A stretch of DNA of 64,000 nt from Oryza sativa Japonica Group (Eukaryota; Streptophyta; Magnoliopsida; Poales; Poaceae). Below are positions 21,922-33,113 of this stretch, in pieces. The DNA is taken from assembly GCF_034140825.1 (NCBI RefSeq), contig NC_089035.1, positions 30,683,001 through 30,747,000 on the forward strand, written 5' to 3'. The notes beneath the pieces were generated by a model that was not told the origin of the DNA, made no database searches, and saw nothing but the letters and a program-made list of their open reading frames with translations. The position numbers and the translations under genes are program-made. Every line of letters begins with the position of its first letter. The stretch's first letter is position 1.

Positions 21922-23148
21922 GTTACTTTTTCCAATAATGTTTTTTTTGTTGTCATAGATCCCCCTTAACCAATATATGAACGCATAATCTTTCAATCCA
22001 ACATCATCTATTCTATCTTTACCTTTTTTTTTAAAAAAAAAACATATCTCATGCTTACTTACCGTAACCTTGTCTTGAATCTCGACTTCATAAATTATGA
22101 TAAAAAAAATCTCGACTTCATCTTAGATATTTTTTATTATTAAAATGTACTATTACAGCAACTCCAAATTAACAACACATTACACTAGCTCCCCAACCAA
22201 ACTCAATTTTCTTATTGACCTAGGCAGTCTCAGTAGCCAACTACAATGATATTTTGAGCATTGCAAGGAAGGGGGTATTAAAAAGAAAAATATAAACATC
22301 ATCAAACAAAATGTGCAAAAAGATATGTTGAATAGTTTCTTGCCCGTTACTAGCTCTCCTTCATGAAGGCTATAAATTAACATATTTGTTTATGCTTCTA
22401 TGGCTATTGTAAATTAATGATGGAAAATTGAACCAATATAAAGAAAAAAGAAGACAAATTCATAATCGAAAAAACTTATATTCCCTTTCGATGAACATTG
22501 AAGTTCGAGTACCAACATTTTGTGTAATATGTATCCGGTACTTTTCAGTATATCAAGACTAGACTAATGCAAATTGTATGTACAATATTTTGGTTGAGAA
22601 GAGAGAGCTCAAGAATAAGTAATAGTAGTAGTAGTAAACATTCTATTTTGTTTATTCTAGCATGGACTGTTTTTATTGGTAATTAATTAAGAAAGAGGTG
22701 ACAAATAGATAGTCATTTTCATATTGCTAGGTCAGCATCGGTGTCACTTATAGCTAGGTCAATATATGATCCGAGTTGCTTAATCTTGGAGCCAAGCAGG
22801 GTATATATTCGCACAAATTCACCTGACCAACAGTCCAGGGACTAACATTGCTTCTTTAAGCTGCCATCTAGCGGCGGTGCAAGCATAAGATATGTATTTT
22901 ATTCTTTTTTAAAAAAGAAAAAGAAAACAACGTTGAATTGAAAATTATTTTTATGGCTTTCATATATTGGTAAGGGGGTAAATTTTAACAGAACTCAAGA
23001 TAACTATGCAAGTTATCTTCATGTCTTTTAGCTGACTTCACTTTGATATCATAGGTGGGTCAGAATATTGTGTGCAATGGTGCTATACTATTAAAATTGA
23101 TAATAATATGTCTTTTATTTCACTTTAGATGGTGTAGTATTTATAGAA
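21922..23148. other. AT-rich intergenic DNA
   Basis: No coding potential, RNA gene or recognisable transposon structure seen. There are poly(T)/poly(A) runs and weak repeats such as AAATCTCGACTTCAT duplicated near 22077-22122. Confidence 0.4.
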
Positions 23149-23150
23149 TA

Positions 23151-23442
23151 CTCCCTCTGTCCCAAAATATAGCAACCTTATATAGGATAGGACACATCCT
23201 AGTACAATGAATGTGGAGAGAGGTACTCCCTCCGTCACAAAAAGAATCAACCTAGGAGAGGATGTGACCCCCCTCCTAGGTTGATGTATGTGGACACCCC
23301 CATGTCCACATACATTGTCCTAGGAGGGGATGTGATCCCTCCTAGGTTGATTCTTTAAGGGACGGAGGGAGTATATCCACATTCGTTGTACTAGAATACA
23401 TCTCATCCATTATAAGGTTATTATATTTTGGGACGGAGGGAG
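23151..23442. mobile_element. Stowaway MITE interrupted by a second Stowaway
   Basis: Outer element: CTCCCTCTGTCCCAAAATAT at the left and, as reverse complement, CTCCCTCCGTCCCAAAATAT at the right, flanked by TA (23149-23150 and 23443-23444). Without the inner insertion it would be about 145 bp, normal for a Stowaway. This is a Tc1/Mariner-derived MITE. Non-coding. Confidence 0.88.
23226..23371. mobile_element. Inner Stowaway MITE nested in the outer one
   Basis: 146 bp bounded by CTCCCTCCGTCACAAAAAGA and the reverse complement of the right end CTCCCTCCGTCCCTTAAAGA, with TA duplications at 23224-23225 and 23372-23373. It is nearly one perfect hairpin: GAATCAACCTAGGAG...CTCCTAGGTTGATTC and the centre GTGGACA...TGTCCAC. 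It inserted after the outer element. Confidence 0.9.
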
Positions 23443-23444
23443 TA

Positions 23445-24876
23445 TCATGGAAAGAATGTTTTTTTTAAGTCATAATTTAGAGAAAGTTGAGGGTTTGTTC
23501 CAATAACTTATGTTTTTTCTGTTAAAACTCATTGGTGGTGTGTTTTATGGCAAATAAGGATATGTAAACCAACTTTTTTGAAATTTGTTTATGTAATTAT
23601 TAGAAAATATTTACATAAACATTAGTTCGGTGGAAAAGTTTTTATAAAGGACTGTATTAATTTTTTATGTAAATTTTTTAAAGAAACACCAATTAAATAG
23701 AAGAGAACTGATCTTAAGCCGTGGTTTATTGTTTTCAATGAATATAAGAAACTTTTTGGCTCATGGCTCAAGCTTTTACGCCATGATCAGACATGCAAGT
23801 ATGCAGCCATCCGGTACCATTTTAGTTAACTGTTTTCACCGGAAAAGGCATCGATTTTCTTAAAGTAAGTTTTGGGAGGATATACCAGCAAATAAATATG
23901 ATCAGCTATTTATTAGCCGCCCTAAACGTATGCATGATATGATCTTGAGTTTTAAACAAACAGGCCGATTTGTGCCTTTTATCTGGAGTTTTCGGTCCAC
24001 ACATTCTGACACTTACGGATTGCCTCAGCCCTAGAACATATGAATTTTGTCATACTAATATATATAGTAACCACCACACTAATTCATTTTTTACATAAGA
24101 GGAGGACATTACATCTTTGACCTTTGCATTTATCATATAGGATGCACATCACATTACTATACGTTTTGACAAAGCAAAATTCAGAACAGACAAAACCCAT
24201 ATGAGATACTGAATAATGAAATTAATTAAGCTAGTATACGCTTTAGCACATCTCATAAAGCGGATGAAGACTCCCTTGACAATTAATCTATTCTAAGGCT
24301 TGTTAAGATTGATGGATCGATTGATCCAAAACCATCTACTACCTCAGTAGTCATAAGAAGTTTTAAAATTAGACATGGGTATTAAAGAGTAGGTGAAATT
24401 AAATAAAAAATGATTGTGATTGATTGAGAAGATGAAGTATATGGAGAATTTAAATGATGAAATGTTGTGAATATTTGAGAAAAAATATAGGTGAAGAAAT
24501 TATTATATTTTACACAAATTTTAAAAGCTAAAATTTTTTATGTTTTGGGATAGAAGAAGTAACTCCTAACATGATGTTCGATTTGTGCTATGGCTTGTTA
24601 TCATCCGTTGTCAAGTCTCTTCCATAGCCAAACCCACAGCTCTTCTTATAGTCGGTTTAGTGTGAAGACAGATTAACTTGCCCTGCCAAAATGTTGCCAT
24701 TTTGGACAGTAATTTTAGCAATGTTTAATTTGCTATCAATACTTATCTATATATACTACATGTATGTTGCTAAAATATTAGCAATAGTAAACCATATAAG
24801 CCTTTAGCGATCGCATTGTCCACGAAAAATTGGCAGATCGCCTCATCATCCGGAATGAGTATGGACTGGATGTCCC
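23445..24876. other. AT-rich intergenic DNA
   Basis: No gene recognised. A strongly diverged Stowaway-like or other MITE relic (CTACCTCAGTAGTCATAAGAAG...GGGATAGAAGAAGTAA) may lie at about 24340-24563. The rest shows no structure I can support. Confidence 0.35.
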
Positions 24877-25376
24877 TAGAGATGAAAACGGAGCTGGTAA
24901 TACTTATACCATATTCGTTTTTATATTTGTTGTTAGATACGAAAACGAATACCAATAGGTTGGATATGAAAACAAATACGAAATATCTCAAATACGAATA
25001 AGGATCAAATATGATCGGACACGGATAAAAACATTTTTTTCTCAGAATACAAAAGCCACCTCAGCTTCTAATAGAAACAAATATCATCATATATAATTAA
25101 CTTGTTTATAAAAAATATAGTATACTTTATAAAATATTTAAAAGTTTAAATAATATTAATAATATGGATTGGTGTTAAGAGATGTGCTACTATTAAAATC
25201 TAAAAAGGTATATTGAGGGTCACAGAGTTATAAAGAAATGGAGTATGTCTTATGGCTTCAGCGAATATCCGAATAGCATTGTTCACCGGATATCCGTATC
25301 TGAACTATCCGAAAATTATCTACTCTGAAAAGTATCCGTATTTGTTTTTTATCCGGAGCGGACGTTTTCATCCCTA
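24877..25376. mobile_element. Non-autonomous hAT-like element, about 500 bp
   Basis: Ends TAGAGATGAAAACG and (reverse complement of the right end) TAGGGATGAAAACG form a short terminal inverted repeat typical of hAT MITEs. The flanking 8-mers GATGTCCC and GATGGCCA look like a diverged 8-bp target duplication. Internal repeats of the type GATAC/ATCCG-AT and ATACGAAAACGAATAC occur. No transposase. Confidence 0.6.
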
Positions 25377-25754
25377 GATGGCCATGTGATAGCCTGGTCC
25401 AACAAACCTGTTATTGTGTGCCTCTAGCCATAATTTTTCCTTTTCTTTTTCGGAACAAACCACAAATTAACATATACGCTCATATACACGTGAATATACT
25501 CACCCTACACACACTTATTACTATGAACATGTACATGCACACACTATCGCGCTCTACGAGCACATTTTATCTATAAACGAGAGCACTGGTATCAAAACTG
25601 TAATTAAGAGTTATTAGCCGAGCACCTACATCAAGTCAACCCGAGTATATAAGTTCGATCGCAAGAAACCTAATGTCGCTGCATCGTATATCAAGGACTA
25701 CATACCCAGCCCTTCTATTTTTCATTTGACATTGGTAATTCAAAATGGAACTAA

Positions 25755-26063
25755 GCCCTGTTTGATTCAGCTTAGGATTATTATAATCTAGATTATTAGT
25801 TGTAAACTGAAACAAACAAGTAGATTATTATGCTAGATTATTATAATCTATAAGCTAGATTACTATAATCCAATAATCTTCTCTAGAGGAGCTTTTTCCA
25901 AATTATTGAGTGGCTAAAGACCCACTACTCTTAGATGCCTCTAATAATCCAGAGAAACAAATAACTCGTGGCTTATTTTATATCAGCTTATTATAATCCA
26001 GCTTAGAGTAATCTGATTTAATAATCTAGATTACAATAATCTTAAGCAGAAACAAACAGTGCC
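25755..26063. mobile_element. Tourist-like (PIF/Harbinger) MITE
   Basis: 309 bp with left end GCCCTGTTTGATTCAGCTTA and reverse-complemented right end GGCACTGTTTGTTTCTGCTTA; pairing continues through GATTATTATAATCTAGATTATTA. TAA target duplications lie at 25752-25754 and 26064-26066. Many internal ATTATAATC repeats. Non-coding. Confidence 0.85.
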
Positions 26064-26066
26064 TAA

Positions 26067-27432
26067 CTAATGTGAAATAACAAAAAAAAAAGGAGGAGGA
26101 ACTATGAACATGTGAATAAGATGCACAATAAATTGAAATTTTTCTCTTTTTTTGGAAATTAATATTATGTCTGCAATTAAAGCTAAAGTGGCCAAACTAA
26201 ACATATAGCCGCGACCCACTAATATTAGGTTCCTTAATTTGTCAGCATGCGCTAAATTGTCAATAACATGTAAATATATACATGTCCAAAACATAAGTGC
26301 CATTCAAAAAAGATGAGGCAAAGCATCAATTAATAAGGTATGGTATGTACCATGACATAATCTTATAGGGTAATTTTACCATATTTGAGAAGTATACCTG
26401 GAGGTACACATCTCTAGGTACTAAGTATTTTAAGGTATAAAAGATTTTAATATAAATTTAGGTATCTCAAGATAAAGGTAAAACTCCTCAAATATCATAT
26501 ATCACTATTCTTTCTTCGAAGGGCTAATCCTATCTATCTACTCCATCCTTATTTATTATTTATCCATCTGCAGTTGCAACTTTGCACGGCAATTGAATAA
26601 GATTTGCTGAAACTTCGTATATGGTTTCTAGTGGACACATAAATTAAAACGGTAGCAGTACACCTGTTCAAAATGTGTGATTTGGAGATAAGATCACAAG
26701 ATTTTGAGACCTAAAGAAGTTAGATGGACTTGATGGATTAGGCAAGGAACATGCTGCCTAATATTTATGCAGTACACAACTAACCATTCTATGCTAGTCT
26801 CCCCAAAAAAAATATGCAATTAACATTGCTGTGACATGCTAGCCAATTAACCATAGCATCAGCTACAGCAACATATAGGAAAGAAACGATGTGCAAGAAT
26901 TCGCATGCATCACAATCACACAGCTCGTGTATGCATTTTGATGAACATTATTGGTGTACGAGTTTTGACGAACATTATCTATCTTGTAACATCACAAGCA
27001 GCATGGTCGTATACATGGTCAACTCGGTGCTAAGCTGAGCGGCGGCCGTGCATGCTGATTAGCTGGTGGTTGGTGTGAGATGAAATTAACTAATAAATAC
27101 TCTAGTAAATTATAACAATTCAAATTGGTGCTTGGCACCTTAATTATATAATTGATGGTTGATCGTATATAGCCAAAACATGAAACATGAGACAATCAGA
27201 CAACAGCAATTTCCACGGACAGTTAGTACAACAACCTTACTTCCATTGGCTAATTGGCTTGTTCTCGCAGTAGTAACTCACGACGAAAAAGGAACACGGT
27301 CTTTGGTCGAGAAACCGAGGCGGCTGCTGTTTGTGAAAGAACAGCAAAACACATGTTGTTTTAAAAGGTGGGAATTAGTTAAGAACGACAGAAACGTTCA
27401 TTTGTGTGGGTGGGTGAGGGGGGGGGGTGGTT
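26067..27432. other. Intergenic DNA, no gene recognised
   Basis: A possible degenerate MITE at about 26370-26500 shows weak terminal pairing (TTTACCATATTTGAG versus TATGATATTTGAGGAGTTTTACC). The remainder carries no ORF or RNA structure that I can support. A G run is present at about 27419-27428. Confidence 0.35.
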
Positions 27433-27699
27433 TTAAAAAATCCGGTTTTTTAACAAATTGGTCCTTTTCAAAAACTTATTTCGAAACTAGTCACTGCAAA
27501 AAACTTCAACCAAAAATAGGCCGTGGACTCAGCGCCATAGACCTTGGCGCTGAGTTATAACGTCTCAGCGCCAACGTTGTTGGCGCTAACATCTAATCCG
27601 AGGTGGCATGAATTTGCTGAGTCATTATAGCTCAGTGCAAAGTTGTTTGGCACTAAGGTCCTGACGATTCAAATAGACGCGCAAGCATCTTAGTGTAGC

Positions 27700-27775
27700 A
27701 AAATAGTGATAGCCTAGTGGTTAATGTCTCAAGTGAGGCATAAGGTTCCAGGTTCGAATCCTGGTATCCCCCGCC
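27700..27775 (+). ncRNA. tRNA-like module (left arm), A and B boxes present
   Basis: A-box TAGCCTAGTGG at 27710-27720 and a perfect B-box GGTTCGAATCC at 27751-27761, with tRNA-like spacing. A perfect T-arm CCAGG-TTCGAAT-CCTGG is present. No matching acceptor stem or clean anticodon arm is seen, so this is a tRNA-derived (SINE-head-like) sequence rather than a working tRNA. Transcription is not shown by sequence alone. Confidence 0.6.
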
Positions 27776-27890
27776 TCACCCTTTTTTTTTATTTTGGATT
27801 TTTTCCTTTTCTCTTTTTTGTTCTCTCGACTACTCTCTTATTTTGTAATTTTTTGTATTTTGGGTTTTTTCCTTTTCTCTTTTTTGTTCT

Positions 27891-28395
27891 CTCGACTACT
27901 CACTCTTATTCTTTACAAAATGACAGTTTCGTTTGTAAATTTGTTTTATTTTGAATTTGATTTGAAATTTCAGTTTAAGTTCTCAATTGCCATATAATAT
28001 ACCACTTTAATATTTTTTCCCAAATTCAAAAAAATTGCAATTTAAACATATCTTTTGAAGATAGTATCATGAGATAAACAGAAAAGAAAAAATAAAGAGT
28101 GAGAGAGAGAAGAAAAAAAAGAAAATGAAAAAAATGGGTTTTTTTTTCTCTCGACTACTCACTCTTATTTTTTACAAAATGACAGTTTCGTTTGTAATTT
28201 TTTTTATTTTGAATTTGATTTGAAAATTCAGTTTAAGTTATCAATTGCCATATAATATACCACTTTAATATTTTTTTCCAAATTCAAAAAAAATGCAATT
28301 TAAACATATCTTTTGAAGATAGTATCACGAGACAAACAGAAAAGAAAAAAATAAAGAGTGAGAGAGAGAAGAAAAAAAAGAAGAAAAATAAAAAA
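27891..28395. repeat. Direct duplication of about 250 bp inside the inverted-repeat element
   Basis: 27891-28140 and 28150-28395 are direct copies offset by 259 bp, sharing CTCGACTACTCACTCTTATT, AAAATGACAGTTTCGTTTG, TTGCCATATAATATACCAC and GAGTGAGAGAGAGAAG. The similarity is high, so the duplication is relatively young. Purine-rich GAA/GAAA tracts extend to about 28520. Confidence 0.85.
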
Positions 28396-28525
28396 AATGG
28401 GAGAGAAAAAACGAAAAAAAGAAGAAAAGAAAAAAAAGAATGGGGAGAGATGGGGGATCCAAAAAAAGAAAAAACGAAGAAAAGAAGAAAAGAAGGAAAG
28501 AAGAAAAGAAAAAAAAATTGGGGGA

Positions 28526-28600
28526 GATGGGAGGTCGAACCCTGCTTCATAGGATTAGAGTAGAATCATGCTACCACTATGCTATCGGTGGGTTGTTGAA
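28526..28600 (-). ncRNA. tRNA-like module (right arm), A and B boxes present
   Basis: On the minus strand, an A-box TAGCATAGTGG (28584-28574) and a B-box GGTTCGACCTC (28541-28531) occur with tRNA-like spacing. The module faces the left-arm module across the element centre. The sequence between the boxes differs from the left copy, so the two are not a recent perfect inversion. No acceptor stem is evident. Confidence 0.55.
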
Positions 28601-28848
28601 GCTGAATGCCTCCTCAGCAATTTAAATCATTAGGACCCCAGCGCCAACTCAACAAATTTATGCCACCTCAGATTCGAGCTTGGCGCCAACGTTGATGACG
28701 CTGAGACGTTATAGCTCAGCGCCAAGGTCCATGGCGCTGAGTTCACGGCCTATTTTTGGTTGAAGTTTTTTGCAGGGACTAGTTTCGAAATAAGTTTTTG
28801 AAAGGGACCAGTTTGTTAAAAAAAGGTAAAAAACTGGCAGATTTTTGG

Positions 28849-31040
28849 CAAGATAGTGGAAACAGATTATATGCTTTCAACATGCTCTGTTTATCTATCT
28901 AACTGGAAAGTAACTTTTCGGTTCAAATTGGCCACTTGCTTGTATCCTGTTAAGGATTTGTTTCATGTTCTTATCACTTGGACGGTCCACATTATATACC
29001 CAGCAGCTGGAAGCATTATCCGGTAAGATTTTGATTTATTTTCGGATAGCATTGTCAAATGGGAATTTTCTTTTTTCTTTTTACATCTTCAGCAGTTGAA
29101 CTGTCATAGGTTTCCTGTACGGTTTCTGAATCAAAACAATAACCATGATTAGAGATTAGAGAGATTCTACCATTTTTTTAATTGCATATTGGTCATGCGC
29201 CGCAACAGCTAGCAGCATCCTGTATTCCTGTACGATGAAGCAGCTTGGAAGTTCGATGTTAGGCAAGAGACTACAAGAAGACAGCTAATTAATGATCAAC
29301 CAAAATGTTTTAGATATACAGCAAATGCATCAGAAATCTCAGACAGTGTATACAATAATGTGCGCGTGAGAAAGGTCAGGAATCGCAGGGCATATAATTG
29401 GATCCATATATACATGCACTACAATCGCTTGCGTGCGTGCATACAGCATTCACATATGTATGTACTATATTCTCGTATCTATCTACTAAACTAAAAATTC
29501 AGATATGGTTAGTGTGCATGAGCATATACAAACTACACAAGCAACATGCATGGTTATTGATTAACTCTATGTTTATGTGTGTGGATGAAACACATTGCAT
29601 CAACCAATTGGAGAAGGAACCGTAAGAATCTTAATCAGAACATTCTACTCTTGCAGCTACGGATCACTTCAAGGAAGAACACAGCAGCAGAAAATGTTTT
29701 AACATGCACCACATGTTTTACTAGTAGATCAATATCGATTGATGAAATTAACGGGACCAGACCGGAGTCAGTCCCCATTTTACCTGACGAACTTCTCCAA
29801 CTACGTTAGATATACGTAGAGCTAGCATATAGATGACGATAATCACGTAGGTCATCAGATGCTACTGTTTTCGTTTCACAGAGACCAGATCAACAGAGAT
29901 TAATTAATCCTTCCAATTGTTTACAGTAGTCATTTGGCTTGCGACATTACCAATATACGTGCTTAATGTCCGTATCAAGTGCACATATGCATTATTTCTG
30001 CTCATCGTAGACCGAAGTTACGACGATGGACACTACCGAAAAGGCACTGACTGCAAGCAAGCGTCACTTATCTTGCTATCTTGCTGGCTTTACTTGTAGC
30101 GGAGAGTGGAAAGACCAGTTCAGATTCAGTAGTTTTACTGAACCTGAACCTGACCATTTCTACCACATTTCTGCATTTCATTTCAGAAAAAAAAAGTAGT
30201 AATAGTCTTAAAATCTTAATACAAGCGGAAAACGGAAAAGAAAAACAAATACTATTTTTCAGCTTTTCTTTTTTGTTTCCTGAATAATTCGACAACAGTT
30301 TGGAAGTCTAATACGCATGCAGCTAATTCAGCATCTGTTTAGTTATCCCCAGAAGAAAAGATCATGTGGCCGAGAAGAACATCAGACTGGATCACTGGAA
30401 CTAGCGTTCTTGTGTTGGAAGTCAAAATTACCATTCAAGAAAAAAAATATAAAACTGGTTATAAAAATTGGTTGCAACGTCCAATGGATTATATGCTCAT
30501 CTAGATAGGAGCATATACGTACGACGAACTGCGGTAGTTGCCAAGTTATAATCAAGTTAGGTCCTCCTAGGCCTGTAGAATATATGATCGCTGATCAGAG
30601 GGCACAAGCAAGCGCCCGCCCATGGACATTATTTCTGTCGCTTGACCAAAGCATTTTTCTATGCCGCACATACACCTTCCCTACAAGAAAAAACCGTCGA
30701 GTCGATCTTGAAATTAAATCCTGCAAACTCAAATAAATAACTAGTCGGCGACAGGGACGGACTAAGTACAATTATAATCATTCTTAAAAAAACTAGACAT
30801 CTCATTTTTAATTTATTCCATCCTAAAGACAACAACGAAAGACACGGTTGTCTCACCATCGGTGTCTCTCGTAAAATACACAGAGAGACGAAGCTGACCG
30901 GTGGTGGTGGTTGAAGTTTTCTATGGCTTTTCTTGACGTCTCGCGATGTGAGAGGCGATGTGTGTGTGTGCGAGCGAGCGCTAGCTAGGTCAACTTTGCT
31001 CTCAGCTCTCGCTCCCGATGCCACACGCTGACGCTGTGCT
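28849..31040. other. Intergenic region upstream of the MYB gene
   Basis: No convincing gene, RNA or transposon structure found. Short ORFs show no domain signal. The last few hundred bases before 31044 are probably the MYB promoter. Confidence 0.4.
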
Positions 31041-31043
31041 CGT

Positions 31044-31049
31044 TATAAA
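31044..31049 (+). promoter_or_regulatory. TATA box of the MYB gene
   Basis: TATAAA in the context CTCGTTATAAACCCCC, 132 bp before the MYB start codon, followed by a GA-rich leader with a (GA)n run just before the ATG. Confidence 0.65.
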
Positions 31050-31180
31050 CCCCCGGCCTCGCCGGGGCCTCACCAACCACGGCCGCGCTTCGCTTCTTCC
31101 TCTGATCAGAGTGGGGTGAGGCGAAGTGCTCGATCGGGAGCGGTGGTGGTGGTGGGGAGAGAGAGAGAGAGAACTTAACG

Positions 31181-32507
31181 ATGGGGAGGTCGCCGTGCTG
31201 CGACAAGGCGAGCGTGAAGCGGGGGCCGTGGTCGGAGGAGGAGGACGCCATACTCAGGAGCTTCGTCGAGAGGTTCGGCAATGCCGGCAACTGGATCGCG
31301 CTGCCCCACAAAGCAGGTGCGCGTCTGCATGCGTCCGCTGCTTCTTTCTTTTTGAAAACCGTGTGCTACGCTAGAGTCCTAGACGAGTTCGTGCGTGGTT
31401 CGATGAACAGTGGTCAAAGGCTTCTGTCACTTGCAACTTTTTAACGGCAGCTTGGTAGTATATGGAGTACTTAGCTTCTCTGAAATATTGCTAGTTGTAT
31501 ACTTGTATCTCTCTCTGTGACTTTATCTAGCTCGGTCTGTCAGCGTAGGGACGGGTGAGTTTACTGATAACTCGCTCGTACGTATGCACACGTAAGGATG
31601 ACGTCGTTAATGTGTTGCCATTTGATTGTCATCGTCAGGGCTTAAACGGTGCGGCAAGAGCTGCCGCCTCCGGTGGCTCAACTACCTCCGCCCGGCGATC
31701 CGGCACGGCGGCTTCACCGACGAGGAGGACAACCTCATCCTGTCGCTCTACGGCGAAATGGGAAGCAAGTACGTGCATGCATGCGTGCGCTCTAGTCTAC
31801 CTGCATTCACATGACCTCTACCTCTGTGCGAGTATATTGATTATACTTCTGCGTGCGTCGCCGTGGATGTGCACAGGTGGTCGGTGATCGCGTCCAAGCT
31901 CCCCGGCCGGACGGACAACGACGTCAAGAACTACTGGAACACCAAGCTCAAGAAGAGGTACTTGGCCGCGGCCGCAACAGAAGCAACCACTCCTCCTCCT
32001 CCTGCCGCCGGCGACGATGACAACAACCCAACGACACAAGCCTCCAGCCAACCCGCTCCTCCTACTCCTCCGGCGCCCCTCGTCAACCTCGACGCGGCCG
32101 GCCTCGACGGCGCCGTGGGCGACAACGACGAGCTCCTGCTGCACAAGTCGGAGCAGCTGTACGCCGAGCTGATGGGCCTCATCGAGCAGCAGCAGTACTC
32201 CACGATCACCGCCGCCGCCGTCGACGCGGCGACGACGACGACGTCGTGGTCGTCGCCGTCGACGGGAACGACAAGTCCGACCGCTAGCAGCAGTACTGAC
32301 GGCAGCAGCAGCAGCAGCAACCTGCCGTGGCCGGCCGTGGACGTGCACGACAGTACGATGATGCCGCCGTTGTCGGAGTCCAGCGGCAGCAGCAGCGGCT
32401 TGTTCTTCGGCTCTCACGCGTTCGGTAGTGGCTCGTTCCAAGACCTGCTCGGCTCTGCAGCTTCCTTCGACGATGTCATGCTGTCGCAAGAGATGCTGTA
32501 CTACTAG
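31181..32507 (+). CDS. R2R3-MYB transcription factor
   Basis: Three exons, 31181-31316, 31639-31768 and 31877-32507, joining in frame to 298 residues. The N-terminus [17 protein letters not shown] starts R2 (residues about 14-65, with the three-tryptophan spacing WSEEED...NWIALP...RWLNYLRP; the first R3 Trp is replaced by Phe as usual). R3 covers about 66-116 ([11 protein letters not shown]...[28 protein letters not shown]). The two intron positions are those conserved in plant R2R3-MYBs. The wording of R3 resembles subgroup 14 (RAX/Blind/MYB36 type), regulators of axillary meristems and root endodermis; that placement is from memory. The C-terminus is Thr/Pro/Ser-rich with poly-Gln/Ser runs, probably an activation region. 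Nuclear. Confidence 0.93.
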
Positions 32508-32964
32508 CTAGGATTAATAAGAAGAAATTAATGTTTGCTTATCTCATTAGTCTAGCTAGCAAAGTGGTAATTGAATTATCTCAATTAAGTTATAAGTATG
32601 CTGCATTGGCTAGCTAGTGACGGAACGAGACGTCATGATATGTACCGTGCAAGCGTGCAAATCAACTATGACTGTGTGAGTGCGCGTAAACGTACGTGTG
32701 TGTGTGACACGATTGTATATATATGGTCTCAGAAGTGTAAGAAATAGTCATGCGGTACTGGAAGATGACATCGCGCGTGCTGGGTCGCCCCAACATATAG
32801 CCGTGTACTAAGGTGAATCTATTGACTTGGCACTAAAAATTTTATCTTATTGGCAGGTCAATTAGTTTGTCGTCGTCAAGTTTTAGATTGAATCATCCTC
32901 ATCACAACACCTTGCACTGTCTCATTGCCTTTTCATCTTGTTCGCGCGCGCTAGCTAAAGTAGT
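32508..32964. other. 3' flank of the MYB gene
   Basis: Probable 3' untranslated region and short spacer; no further feature recognised apart from alternating GT/CGTA purine-pyrimidine stretches near 32680-32710. Confidence 0.4.
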
Positions 32965-32966
32965 TA

Positions 32967-33113
32967 CTCCGTTTCACAATATAAGTTATTCTAATATTTT
33001 TTATATTTATATTTATGTTAATGAATCTAGACATATATATTTATTTAGATTAATTAACATTAATATAAATGTGAGAAATGATAGAATGACTTATATTTGT
33101 GAAACGGAGAGAG
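32967..33113. mobile_element. Stowaway MITE
   Basis: 147 bp bounded by CTCCGTTTCACAATATAAG and the reverse complement of the right end CTCTCTCCGTTTCACAAATATAAG, flanked by TA. The internal AATGAATCTAGACATATATA motif is typical of rice Stowaways. Non-coding. Confidence 0.85.

Larger units (their letters stand above)
27433..28848. mobile_element. Long inverted-repeat element with paired tRNA-like arms
   Basis: 27440-27660 and 28640-28845 are inverted copies of about 200 bp; for example ACTTATTTCGAAACTAGTC, AAACTTCAACCAAAAATAGG and TCAGCGCCAACGTTG occur in opposite orientation at the two ends. Each arm holds small perfect palindromes built on CAGCGCCA/TGGCGCTG. Inside the arms, at 27700-27775 (plus) and 28526-28600 (minus), lie tRNA-like modules pointing toward each other. 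The centre is an AT- and purine-rich direct duplication. No transposase ORF is visible, so it is a non-autonomous foldback or long-TIR MULE-type element. Exact outer borders and target duplication are not resolved. Confidence 0.7.

Noticed and set aside
22740-22810. A possible 5S rRNA-like stretch (TTGGAGCCAAGCAGGG)
   Set aside because: Only a short superficial resemblance; no internal control region or 120-base fold.
27700-27775. A genuine tRNA gene in the left arm of the inverted-repeat element
   Set aside because: A and B boxes and T-arm are present but no acceptor stem pairs, so it is kept only as a tRNA-like module.
28358-28552. A Lys/Glu-rich 64-codon frame
   Set aside because: Translation of a GAA/GAAA purine tract; repeat sequence rather than a protein.
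31818-32489. A 223-codon minus-strand frame opposite the MYB gene
   Set aside because: Arg-rich low-complexity translation mirroring the MYB C-terminal GC repeats; no domain and no splice support.
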